A stretch of DNA of 64,000 bases from Chitinophaga pinensis DSM 2588 (lineage in GTDB: Bacteria; Bacteroidota; Bacteroidia; Chitinophagales; Chitinophagaceae), in the NCBI RefSeq assembly GCF_000024005.1, contig NC_013132.1:7000001-7064000 (forward strand), written 5' to 3'. A model generated the notes under the pieces. It had not been told where the DNA came from. It ran no database searches and saw nothing but the letters and a program-made list of their open reading frames with translations. Each line of letters starts with the position of its first letter. The stretch's first letter is position 1. Shown here piece by piece: positions 43,539-52,109 of this stretch. Position numbers and translations under genes: made by a program.

Positions 43539-46500
43539 TTAGAATTTCAGATTCATACCCAGGGAAATAGTCCTGATGTTCGGATAAGCGGAACCATTGT
43601 CTGTGTTCAATTCAGGGTCCCACAGTTTGAATTTGCTGAAAGTAAGTAGATTAATGCCCTGCAAATAAACAGAGGCAGCGCGGATACCTGTTCTGCCCAT
43701 CATCGCTGCCGGGAAGTTATACGCCAGCTGTGCCGATTTAAGACGCACAAAGCTCACGTCTTTAATCCACCAGGAGCTTGCTTGCGTATTATTGATATTC
43801 TCAGATTCTCCATAAGCAAGTCTCGGATAAAATGCATTCGGGTTCGGATTGTCTACCGTCCATCTGTCAGTAGCGATCGCATAAGCATTGGTTACACCAC
43901 CTCCACCGTTAAATGGTACAATTCCGGAACCTCTCAGCATTCTATCTGCATCCGAAATACCCTGGAACAATAAACCAAAGCTGAAGCCTTTATAACCCAG
44001 GTCGAAACCGAAACCATATACCGTGCTTGGTACATCGCCACGACCGATCTTCGTTACATCATAATTATTAATGAGACCATCTCCATTCAGGTCTTTATAC
44101 TTGATATCACCTGGTTTAACTTTAGATCTATCTCCAGGTACTGCACTCTTATTTACTTCATCTTCGCTTCCAAATAATCCTTCAGCGATATAACCGTAAC
44201 GCGCCAGCACGTTGTTTCCTCTGTGCTCCATCCATGGATAATTCTGCGGCGGACGATCATCTTCTATCAGCTTATCTTTTGTATAGGTGATATTACCTCT
44301 CAGTTTTAAGTCTACTGCTCCAAAACGTGTGCTGTATTCGAGTGTTGCATCAAAACCTTTGTTATCCACGATACCCAGGTTAGCATATGGTTGATTCTGC
44401 AGCCCCATAAAGTCTACGCTTGAAGCGCGTTGCAAAAAGATACCGGTACGGTGTTCCTTGAACAGATCAACAATAACAGACAACTGATCATTCAAGGTGC
44501 GGAACTCAATGCCCAAGTCCTGCTTGTTAGACACAGACCATTTTACATTTGTTGCATAACGGTCAATATTGATACCACCTACAAACTGTGGCACCTGACC
44601 ATATTTATAAGCATCGTTGTAAGTATTCAGATTCGTGATATACAGGAATCGGTCGCCTGCGCTACCCAAACCAGTATTACCATTTGAATAACGGAATTTC
44701 AGGAAGTTGATCGCATTTTTCAATGGTTCAAAGAATTTCTCTTCGGATGCGATCCAGCCTATACCTACTGCAGGGAAGAAACCAAAACGGTTACCAGGTG
44801 CAAACAGTTCAGAACCATTATAACCTGCATTCAGTTCAACGAAATATTTGTCTGAGTAAGAATAGGTCACTCTACCTGCAAGCCCCAGTGAACGCTCAGG
44901 GATAGAGCTGATGAAATCTCCTGCCAGTGCGTTCGTTCTATCGCTTGAATAGAACAATGCCAGGCCACCCACGCGATGTTTACCAAAGCTTCTGTCATAG
45001 TTCAGCGATGCCTCTGTATAGAACTTACGGCTGGTCTGACGACTGCCAGGACTATTATCAAATCCCAGGTACTGGTTACCGGTGTATGTTTTCACCAGGT
45101 TCAGTGAACCATCCGGTTTGTAAGGATTGGTCTGGTCAGGATAATAAGTATCCTCTCTCTTTGAACGGATAATGTTGTTCTGGTTGTAAGAATCAAACGC
45201 GAACATCACACTAGCTTTCAAACCCCTGGTCAGTGCGTCCATATCCTGGGTAGCTCTGATGTTGGAATAAAGCTGATTGCGGAACTCGTTGGTATAACCT
45301 CTGCGGGTGAGATCGGCATAAGGGTTACGGAAACCTCCGTTTGATGATTGGCCGGGTACGAAGCCGCCTGGATACATGATCGGATATGCGACAGGAGCAG
45401 CGTCCATTGCACTCTGGAAAATGTCTCCGGATGATATACCGGGATAGTTACCATTGGAAAAATATCCCTGTAAACCTACATCCAGTTTTGTTGTTTTAGT
45501 AACACGCAGATTCAGGTTACTGGTGAAGTTATACCTGTTATACTTCAGGGATGAATTGTACTTTGCCAGGTCATCCGTCTTCAGGAAACCTGATTCATTG
45601 TAATAACCCAGGGACACATAATATTGTGCATTCTCCACACCACCACTCGCATTCAGGTTCGTGCTGCGGGTATGGCCGTATTTATTGAATACAGCGTCCA
45701 TCCAGTCTACATTCGGATACAACAAAGGATCTTTTCCGCTGATGGTGTTCTGAATATATTCTTCAGAATATTTAGGATTCTGATTACGGGTAGTCAACGC
45801 TTCATTTGCGAGACGCATATAAGAGATACCGTCCAGCATTTCCGGACGACGGGTAAATGTATTTACACCCTCATTATAATCCAGATATATCTGTGGTTTA
45901 CCTACTTTACCTGTTTTTGTTTTGATGAGAATAACACCATTTGCACCACGTACACCATATACCGCTGTACCGGCAGCATCTTTCAGTACGGTGAATGATT
46001 CTACATCTTCCGGAGAGATGTTATTGATAGAACGTTCCACACCATCTACCAGTACCAGCGGACCGGAATTATTACCATTACCGAAAGTGGAGATACCACG
46101 TATCCACAGATCGGCAGCGCCTCTACCCGGCTCACCGGAACGTTGTACGCCTACCACACCGGCGATACGACCTGCCAGCATCGTACTGATATTAGCCGTA
46201 GGTTGTTTGAATTCCGCAGGTTTGATCTCGGACTGCGCACCTACCAGGCTTACCCTGCGCTGCGTACCGAAACCTACAACGGCAACCTCACCGAGGGACT
46301 TGCTCGCTATTTTCATATGTACCTCTACGCTCGTCTGTGTACCGACAGTAACAGCAGCGGTTTCATAACCGATAAAGCTGAAGCCGATCACCGCATCACG
46401 TGATTGTACGATCAGTTTAAATTTACCGTCAGCACCGGTAGACGTCATCGTGCTGGTTCCACGTACAGCTACGCTTACACCCGGCATAGGATTACCGCTT

Positions 46501-46931
46501 TCATCCTTCACCACGCCTGACACAACGATGTCTTCGCGGATACTCTTAGGAGCATTAGCAGACGCGTTGTTATTAGCCTTGCTGATAACAACCACATTAT
46601 TTACTTCTTCAAAACCTAATTGCTTATTACGCAGCAGCTGCTCCAATACTATGTCCAGTCTTTCATTAGAGAAAGAACAGTCGGACACAGGGAATGATCT
46701 TAACAGTTGTTTGTCGTACGCAAAAGCGACTTTGGTGGAGGAGTGCAGATCTTGTATCGCTGACTCCAGTGATCCGCTTTTCAGCCGGATCGTAACGTTG
46801 GTTTCTTTCAGGATTTGCCCTTTACCTGCATATACCGGCAGGAAAAGAGACGCACTGAGTACTAGAAAGACGATGGACAGTGCCCGTCTTCTGAAGGTCG
46901 TGGCAATTTTTTTCATACGTAGTTTTGGCAT
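43539..46931 (-). CDS. SusC/RagA transporter with N-terminal STN signalling domain
   Basis: 1130 residues. After the signal peptide (about 15-36) lies an STN domain (about 45-115: VTIRLKSGSLESAIQDLHSSTKVAFAYDKQLL), the periplasmic contact point for FecR-type anti-sigma factors. Then a carboxypeptidase-D-like domain (VVSGVVKDESGNPMPGVSVAVRGTS), the plug (SLGEVAVVGFGTQRRVSLVGAQ, DAAGTAVYGVRGANGVILIKTKTG) and a 22-strand barrel ending SLGMNLKF. It imports glycan and reports its presence to the FecR/sigma pair encoded just upstream. A start at 46916 (MKKIATTFRRR) is equally possible. Confidence 0.95.
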   Translation of the reverse strand: MPKLRMKKIATTFRRRALSIVFLVLSASLFLPVYAGKGQILKETNVTIRLKSGSLESAIQDLHSSTKVAFAYDKQLLRSFPVSDCSFSNERLDIVLEQLLRNKQLGFEEVNNVVVISKANNNASANAPKSIREDIVVSGVVKDESGNPMPGVSVAVRGTSTMTSTGADGKFKLIVQSRDAVIGFSFIGYETAAVTVGTQTSVEVHMKIASKSLGEVAVVGFGTQRRVSLVGAQSEIKPAEFKQPTANISTMLAGRIAGVVGVQRSGEPGRGAADLWIRGISTFGNGNNSGPLVLVDGVERSINNISPEDVESFTVLKDAAGTAVYGVRGANGVILIKTKTGKVGKPQIYLDYNEGVNTFTRRPEMLDGISYMRLANEALTTRNQNPKYSEEYIQNTISGKDPLLYPNVDWMDAVFNKYGHTRSTNLNASGGVENAQYYVSLGYYNESGFLKTDDLAKYNSSLKYNRYNFTSNLNLRVTKTTKLDVGLQGYFSNGNYPGISSGDIFQSAMDAAPVAYPIMYPGGFVPGQSSNGGFRNPYADLTRRGYTNEFRNQLYSNIRATQDMDALTRGLKASVMFAFDSYNQNNIIRSKREDTYYPDQTNPYKPDGSLNLVKTYTGNQYLGFDNSPGSRQTSRKFYTEASLNYDRSFGKHRVGGLALFYSSDRTNALAGDFISSIPERSLGLAGRVTYSYSDKYFVELNAGYNGSELFAPGNRFGFFPAVGIGWIASEEKFFEPLKNAINFLKFRYSNGNTGLGSAGDRFLYITNLNTYNDAYKYGQVPQFVGGINIDRYATNVKWSVSNKQDLGIEFRTLNDQLSVIVDLFKEHRTGIFLQRASSVDFMGLQNQPYANLGIVDNKGFDATLEYSTRFGAVDLKLRGNITYTKDKLIEDDRPPQNYPWMEHRGNNVLARYGYIAEGLFGSEDEVNKSAVPGDRSKVKPGDIKYKDLNGDGLINNYDVTKIGRGDVPSTVYGFGFDLGYKGFSFGLLFQGISDADRMLRGSGIVPFNGGGGVTNAYAIATDRWTVDNPNPNAFYPRLAYGESENINNTQASSWWIKDVSFVRLKSAQLAYNFPAAMMGRTGIRAASVYLQGINLLTFSKFKLWDPELNTDNGSAYPNIRTISLGMNLKF

Positions 46932-47017
46932 TAGAGTGTTACGTTAGTTGGAACTCACGTCACAGTGGTTGCTTACAGTTTTTGCTTTGTGATTTTTGCT
47001 GATGCTGATCGCTTTTT

Positions 47018-47953
47018 TTATTCATAGAGTGTGACCTCGTGGCCGGTCACTTTTATTTTCAGATGGTGGATGGCTGCCAGTACTTCCGCGGCTTTCACAG
47101 GTTCCATAGCGGTCGACAATTCGGTAGTATACCTCGTCTCCCGTATGCGCTGTACAGCTGTTGTCAGAGTAATACCGTAGTTTTTCTGCATCAGGACAAC
47201 CATATCTTCAAAGGAGGCGTCATTCAGCACTAATGTGCCCTGCTGCCATCCCAGCAGACTGTTATCCAGCGGATCTACAGAAACGGTACCCTGCTGTCGG
47301 TCATAGGTCAGTGCTTCATTTTTTACTAATATGTCGGCTTTGTTATTTTCCCTTGCTACACTTACTTTACCGTCCGTTACGGCTACGCTCATTCTGTTCA
47401 GGGATTTATAGGCGCTGACATTAAAAGAGGTACCGAGTACCGTCGTGGTCAGCGGACCGCTCTCCACAATAAAGGGTATATCCGGGTTCCCTTTTACATC
47501 AAAAAAGACCTCACCGTCCACGATGTTCAGTCTTCTTTCCCGGTCCATATTTTCCGGTATACGGACGGTAGAGCCGGCATTCAGCATCAGGCTGGAGCCA
47601 TCTGCCAGCTGGATGGTCTTTTTCTGACCAATAGCGGTGGTAACGGTGATATAGGCTGATCCGTACGACTTCCTGGTCAGCAGATAGCCTGTAATGCCTC
47701 CTGCAAGCAGTAAAGCGACCGCTGCAGCTGCAGCCAGGTTTCTTTTCAGATAATGTACCTTACGTGTACGGATCTCTGGCTGTATCTTACCCCAGATCTC
47801 CTGCCGGATATGCTCTTCTTCCGTGGAACTTAATGATGTTACAGGCTCATTGTCAAAGGATTGATACCAATTTTCAATAACGTTGTTTTCCTTTTCCTTC
47901 GCCTGCCCCAACAGATATTGCCGGAGTATGCGTTTCAGTTTCTCAGTTTCCAA
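47018..47953 (-). CDS. FecR family anti-sigma factor
   Basis: 311 residues. The cytoplasmic N-terminal part (1-68) binds the ECF sigma factor. A single transmembrane helix (about 70-92: LAAAAAVALLLAGGITGYLL) follows. The periplasmic FecR domain (about 100-200) shows TAIGQKKTIQLADGSSLMLNAGSTVRIPENMDRERRLNIVDGEVFFDVKG-type sequence, here in the blocks IQLADGSSLMLNAGSTVRIP and GEVFFDVKGNPDIPFIVES. The C-terminal STN-binding DUF4974 domain lies at about 245-311. It links the STN-SusC signal to the sigma factor. It is separated from the sigma gene by 232 bases containing repeated TAACTATAG elements. Confidence 0.93.
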   Translation of the reverse strand: METEKLKRILRQYLLGQAKEKENNVIENWYQSFDNEPVTSLSSTEEEHIRQEIWGKIQPEIRTRKVHYLKRNLAAAAAVALLLAGGITGYLLTRKSYGSAYITVTTAIGQKKTIQLADGSSLMLNAGSTVRIPENMDRERRLNIVDGEVFFDVKGNPDIPFIVESGPLTTTVLGTSFNVSAYKSLNRMSVAVTDGKVSVARENNKADILVKNEALTYDRQQGTVSVDPLDNSLLGWQQGTLVLNDASFEDMVVLMQKNYGITLTTAVQRIRETRYTTELSTAMEPVKAAEVLAAIHHLKIKVTGHEVTLYE

Positions 47954-48185
47954 AATGTGGACGTTTTAATAGCTTATCCGAAAAAAAGGGGTTTGGTACT
48001 AGCCTCCCGAAAAAAAAAATTTTCCGGCGATAAAAAAGAGAGAAAATAGTCTGGCTATAGTTAGACTATACTCATCCTGCGTTAATGCTACCTTCAAAAG
48101 CCAACACGAACGGAGGATAACTATAGCCTAACTATAGATTAACACCTACAACATTACAAATCAATACATTATAAGAGGAAACGGG
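47954..48185. other. structured gap between sigma factor and fecR
   Basis: 232 bases without a gene, longer than usual for a co-transcribed sigma/fecR pair. It holds an A-rich tract (48010-48020) and three copies of TAACTATAG (see next entry). No consensus -7 box for fecR was found. Confidence 0.5.
48055..48137. repeat. three copies of TAACTATAG able to form alternative hairpins
   Basis: CTATAGTTA (48055-48063) is the inverse of TAACTATAG at 48118-48126 and at 48129-48137. GGCTATAGTTA (48053-48063) pairs over 11 bases with 48118-48128, or CTATAGTTAG (48055-48064) pairs over 10 bases with 48128-48137. AGTCT/AGACT (48048-48052 with 48063-48067) gives a third, local hairpin. Confidence 0.6.
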
Positions 48186-48779
48186 TTATTTCAGATGGCA
48201 GAAAATATAAGCCACAATAAACGCCCAATCGCCTGAGGAGCTATTTTTCAGCGAATTACGCATCCTGCGCAGGGCCTCGGTCAGTTGGTTTTTGACCGTT
48301 TGTTCAGAAAGATTCAGTTTACGGGCTATTTCAGCAATGGAAAGGTCTTCTTCCCGGCTCATCCGGAAAATCTGCTGCATACGGGCAGGCAATTGCGCCA
48401 CGACTGCGGCAATCTTAGCAGTTAATTCTTTTGTTTCCAGTCTGTCAGTAGATTCCTGGCTATCCAGTACGTCAAAGAGGGCCAGTTTTTTGATTTCTGC
48501 CGTACTAAAGGCATAGTGACTGATCACCCGGTATTTGATAGCGGCGTGCAGGTATTTTGCGAATTCTCCTTCCTTAAATACAGGTATTTCCTGGCGTCTG
48601 CGCCAAAGGCTCAGCATCACCTCCTGTACGAGGTCTTTTGCATCGTCTGCATCGACCCGCTGGCAGGCCCTGGTATAGAGTGATTTCCAGTATCGGTTGT
48701 ACAGGGTCTCGAAAGCAGCGGTATCATCTCCTTTAAGCAGCTGTAGCAAGTCCCCGTCACTGATATGCTTTTCGAACAT
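48186..48779 (-). CDS. ECF-type RNA polymerase sigma-70 factor
   Basis: 197 residues. Region 2 (FETLYNRYWKSLYTRACQRVDADDAKDLVQEVMLSLW) and region 4 (LPARMQQIFRMSREEDLSIAEIARKLNLSEQTVKNQLTEALRRMR) are both recognisable in pieces such as KDLVQEVMLSLW and LSIAEIARKLNLSEQTVKNQ. There is no anti-sigma Cys motif. It belongs to the Bacteroidota sigma/FecR group that turns on susCD operons when the cognate glycan is imported. It is the first gene of the minus-strand unit sigma, fecR, susC, susD, GH76. The short hydrophobic C-terminus (WAFIVAYIFCHLK) is common in this group. Confidence 0.95.
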   Translation of the reverse strand: MFEKHISDGDLLQLLKGDDTAAFETLYNRYWKSLYTRACQRVDADDAKDLVQEVMLSLWRRRQEIPVFKEGEFAKYLHAAIKYRVISHYAFSTAEIKKLALFDVLDSQESTDRLETKELTAKIAAVVAQLPARMQQIFRMSREEDLSIAEIARKLNLSEQTVKNQLTEALRRMRNSLKNSSSGDWAFIVAYIFCHLK

Positions 48780-48840
48780 CTTGAACTTCGTGAGCCGTAA
48801 AGAAAGTGCGAATTACTTAACAAAACAAGTGCATAGGGTA

Positions 48841-49833
48841 TTAGATTGGTAATTTTTCTCCGATCTTCCTGCTTTCCAGGCGTCCATCTATCGACCTCTG
48901 CCCATCCAGTTCATGTAAAACAGCAATCGGATCTCCCATCGGTTCATCAGCCAGGTCAAAGGTGCCATAGTGCATCGGAATCATCACTCGGGCGTGCATA
49001 TCGTTTGCACCCTTTACCGCATTGGCAGGGGAAACATGGCTTGGGGACATAAACCATTCAGGCTTGTAAGCGCCAATACCTATAATACAATAATCTATTT
49101 CGGGAAATATCCGGCCCACATCCGCAAAGTGACTGCCATAGCCGGAATCAGCTGCAAAATAAATAGTCTTTCCGCCAGCCTGTAATACAAAAGCGCCCCA
49201 TAACTGTGCATTTTCATCCCGCAATCCTCTTTTCGTCCAGTGACGGGCAGGCAGATAATAAATACGGATGCGTTCGTCGGTATGATATTGCTGATACCAG
49301 CCTGCCGTCTGGATCTTTTCACTACCGGTGAAACGGGATAAAAGCCCCTCCATTTTCAAACCGCTCAGATAGGTTGTAGCAGGATTTTGTTTAGCGACCA
49401 GCTGCAGACTGTGTTTATCACAATGATCCAGGTGATTATGCGATATCAGCACATAATCCAGTCCGGTTAAATGACCGGGATCAATGGGAAACGGTACGCA
49501 TCTTTTTATCAGGGGAATATTATAAAAAACGGGATCGATCAATATATTCACACCACCCAGGCGAATGAAGAAAGTCGCATGTCCCAGCCACACAATACAA
49601 TCCTCTGCAGAATGAATGAACGAGTCATCATGATCAACGGGTGGGTTCCATACTTCTGCCTGTTTGGCTGCTTTCTGCGGATTACGCTGGAACTTCCATT
49701 TCAACAGTTCCATCAGGGAATAATGGTGCGGAAATTCATAGTTGACAAATCTGCCGTGATCATCGACAGGTGTTCCTTTCCATTCAAAAGGTAATTGCAT
49801 GCCGGGCAAAGCCGGATTCAGGACATATTCCAT
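48841..49833 (-). CDS. metallo-beta-lactamase-fold hydrolase (UlaG/NAPE-PLD-like)
   Basis: 330 residues, cytoplasmic by lack of a leader. The metal site HNHLDH at 132-137 (VLISHNHLDHCDKHSL), the preceding LGHATFFIRLGGVNILIDPV, GDSGYGSHFADVG-like AADSGYGSHFADVG and MIPMHYGTFDLADEP place it in the UlaG/RomA/NAPE-PLD branch of the superfamily, which hydrolyses lactones or phosphodiesters. The substrate is unknown. It is the last of five closely spaced minus-strand genes beginning at 54107 and lies 61 bases upstream of the sigma gene. Confidence 0.9.
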   Translation of the reverse strand: MEYVLNPALPGMQLPFEWKGTPVDDHGRFVNYEFPHHYSLMELLKWKFQRNPQKAAKQAEVWNPPVDHDDSFIHSAEDCIVWLGHATFFIRLGGVNILIDPVFYNIPLIKRCVPFPIDPGHLTGLDYVLISHNHLDHCDKHSLQLVAKQNPATTYLSGLKMEGLLSRFTGSEKIQTAGWYQQYHTDERIRIYYLPARHWTKRGLRDENAQLWGAFVLQAGGKTIYFAADSGYGSHFADVGRIFPEIDYCIIGIGAYKPEWFMSPSHVSPANAVKGANDMHARVMIPMHYGTFDLADEPMGDPIAVLHELDGQRSIDGRLESRKIGEKLPI

Positions 49834-49879
49834 AGCTGCTATTGATTCGTATCATATCAAATATACGCTTTCGCAGCCG

Positions 49880-50953
49880 TTATCTGCCATAACGCTGCCG
49901 CAGCTCTTCCAGCAGTGCAGCAATCCCTTCCTGTGTTGCAGCAGCGGCTGCATTGGTAAAAATGATATATGCCCTGTCTGCCTCCCGGATCACCTGTACC
50001 TTCGTAATAAATGCACCCGCATTCCCCTCGTTTGTGGCAATATGATGCCCGGTCTCTTTATCCGTCACATTAAACCAGCCATAAGAGAACGCCGGCATCC
50101 CATACAACAACTGCTCAAAAGTCTTTTTGGGCAACAGCTCACTCTTTCCCTTCAACCCTTTTAATTGTAATTGTATAAAATGGATATACTGTTCCAGCGA
50201 CACATTGATATTCCCTGCCGCCAGCAGCCAGTTCATTTTATAGTTCTCCGCCGGTCCTAATGGTCGCAGCTGATCATCATGGCCCCAGGGCTGCGTAGTA
50301 TCTATCAGGTTCGGATAATCAAAGCGAAAATCGATATCCAGCTGTTTACCCAGATCTGCTACCAGCTCCCTATAGGACTTACCTGAAGCCTTTTCCAGCA
50401 TCAGTCCGGCCATAATATAATCTACATTGGAAGGTGTCAGTCCGCTGGCATCCGGTTTCATCGGTTCCTGGGTCAGAAAGTTGGCGGCCAGCTGTTTCCG
50501 CTGACTGGCATAATCACCGTGCAGGTCGCGAAAGGTAGGTGTAGACGTTGTATAGCTATACCCCTGCACCCTTCCCCGGAAAGTCAGGAGATTTGCCAGC
50601 GTAACCGTATCATATACATAACGCGTACGCCAGCGTAACTCAGGAAATAATGTCAGGAAAGTCGTATTCCAGGCAATCTTCTTTTCCTTCACCAGCATCG
50701 CTGCAATAAAAGCGGTGACGGCTTTGGTATTTGATCCGATATGAAAACGATCTCCTGGTTTTACTGCAAGGTCCGTATCCAACCGTCTTACACCCATCGT
50801 ATTACAGGCCAGTACACTATCCGAAGCAACAACGGCAAAAGCCAGTGCAGGAATCTTGTGTTGCTGACGCACACTATCAGCGAAAGTAACAATAGACTGT
50901 GCGCGGACAATTACCGGTAATAAAAGAAAAACAAAAGGAAAGAGGCGTTTCAT
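49880..50953 (-). CDS. serine hydrolase of the class C beta-lactamase/AmpH type
   Basis: 357 residues with a signal peptide ending VRAQS, so periplasmic. The Ser-x-x-Lys motif is SNTK (Ser74, Lys77) in FHIGSNTKAVTAFIAAML. The second motif region reads TPSNVDYIMAGLMLEKASG, where the expected Tyr-x-Asn is shifted to SNVDY, and the C-terminal HxG-like segment is NEGNAGAF. It may hydrolyse peptidoglycan peptides, esters or beta-lactams; the family is broad and the activity is not predictable. It is 9 bases downstream of the lactonase gene in the same transcript. Confidence 0.85.
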   Translation of the reverse strand: MKRLFPFVFLLLPVIVRAQSIVTFADSVRQQHKIPALAFAVVASDSVLACNTMGVRRLDTDLAVKPGDRFHIGSNTKAVTAFIAAMLVKEKKIAWNTTFLTLFPELRWRTRYVYDTVTLANLLTFRGRVQGYSYTTSTPTFRDLHGDYASQRKQLAANFLTQEPMKPDASGLTPSNVDYIMAGLMLEKASGKSYRELVADLGKQLDIDFRFDYPNLIDTTQPWGHDDQLRPLGPAENYKMNWLLAAGNINVSLEQYIHFIQLQLKGLKGKSELLPKKTFEQLLYGMPAFSYGWFNVTDKETGHHIATNEGNAGAFITKVQVIREADRAYIIFTNAAAAATQEGIAALLEELRQRYGR

Positions 50954-50962
50954 GTAAAGGGA

Positions 50963-52090
50963 TCAGTTATGGTATGTTTTTATCTGTAAACTGGAAGGAC
51001 CTGTCATCTTTACTTTAACACCGGTATAGGTCAGGCGGCCGGTCTGTATATTCCTGCGGAATACGACCACGTCGCCACTGATCTGATTTGCCACCAGTAA
51101 AAATTTACCGGAAGGATCGATCAGGAAATTACGTGGGTGCTCTCCTAAAGTTGACTGATACGCCACAAAGGTAAGACGCCCGTCATCACCAATACGATAA
51201 ATAGCAATATTATTTTCATCGCCCCGGTTAGACGCATACAAAAAACGTCCGTCCGGCGCAATATGTATATCCGCGCTGTTGTAAAAACCATACGGTTCCT
51301 TACCATGCGTCATCAGGCGCTGGATACTATCCAGTTGTCCGTCTGCATAACGATACGCGCTTACGGCACCCGCCATTTCCTCTATACAATAAGCATATTT
51401 ACCGTTGGGATGAAAGGTAAAATGACGTGGTCCGCTGCCAGGCACGGCACGTACAGAACTATCCGGTTGCAAAGGTTGTGATTGTGCAGCCTCAAAACGG
51501 TAACGCCTGATTTTATCCGCGCCCAGATCAGGGGAAAAGACATAGCGATCATCCGGAGAAAATACGGTGGAATGGATATGTGCAGTTTTTTGTCTGCCGG
51601 TATCAATACTATGATCCGTAAACGGGATTACTTTTACCGCAGGTGCAATCGTCCCATCTGCCTTTAGAGGAAACACAGCGATACTACCTCCCGTATAATT
51701 CCCGTTCACCAGCCAGGCCCCGCTTTTATCTGTTGTCAGATAGACAGGATTTTCTCCACCGCTATCCTGTTTACTCAGTAAAGTGATCTTTTGCTGCTGC
51801 CTGTCAAACGTGTAACTACTCACACTTCCCATACCAGGCGTACGGGTTTCACTACAGGCGTAAATATATTGCCCATCCCGGGAAAGAATGAGATAAGAAG
51901 GATTCAGGATGGCGGAATACGTACATACTTTAGTCAGCTGACCGGTCTGCATATTCATCCGGTAGATATAAATACCGTCTTTATCCTTCGCCCCATTATA
52001 AGAACCAACAAATAAATAAGTATCCTGGCTATAGGAAAGAAGATGGGTAAACATTGCCAGTAATAGCAGCAGTGTGGAACGTTTCAGCAA
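50963..52090 (-). CDS. lactonase-family seven-bladed propeller protein (6-phosphogluconolactonase-like)
   Basis: 375 residues with a signal peptide ending LLSYSQ, so exported, unlike cytoplasmic YbhE/Pgl. The lactonase propeller is recognisable from YLFVGSYNGAKDKDGIYIYRMN, GGENPVYLTTDKSGAWLVNGNYTGGSIAVFPLKADG-like blocks, HIHSTVFSPDDRYVF, GSGPRHFTFHPNGKYAYCIEE and GEHPRNFLIDPSGKFLLVANQ. Cytoplasmic members open 6-phosphogluconolactone; secreted ones in Bacteroidota have no settled substrate. It lies in the five-gene run between the M1 peptidase and the serine hydrolase. Confidence 0.9.
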   Translation of the reverse strand: MLKRSTLLLLLAMFTHLLSYSQDTYLFVGSYNGAKDKDGIYIYRMNMQTGQLTKVCTYSAILNPSYLILSRDGQYIYACSETRTPGMGSVSSYTFDRQQQKITLLSKQDSGGENPVYLTTDKSGAWLVNGNYTGGSIAVFPLKADGTIAPAVKVIPFTDHSIDTGRQKTAHIHSTVFSPDDRYVFSPDLGADKIRRYRFEAAQSQPLQPDSSVRAVPGSGPRHFTFHPNGKYAYCIEEMAGAVSAYRYADGQLDSIQRLMTHGKEPYGFYNSADIHIAPDGRFLYASNRGDENNIAIYRIGDDGRLTFVAYQSTLGEHPRNFLIDPSGKFLLVANQISGDVVVFRRNIQTGRLTYTGVKVKMTGPSSLQIKTYHN

Positions 52091-52109
52091 GATGCACGTG
52101 ATTTATGGG

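Noticed and set aside
46450..46947. 165-codon plus-strand open frame
   Set aside because: Antisense to the signal peptide and STN domain of the SusC gene.
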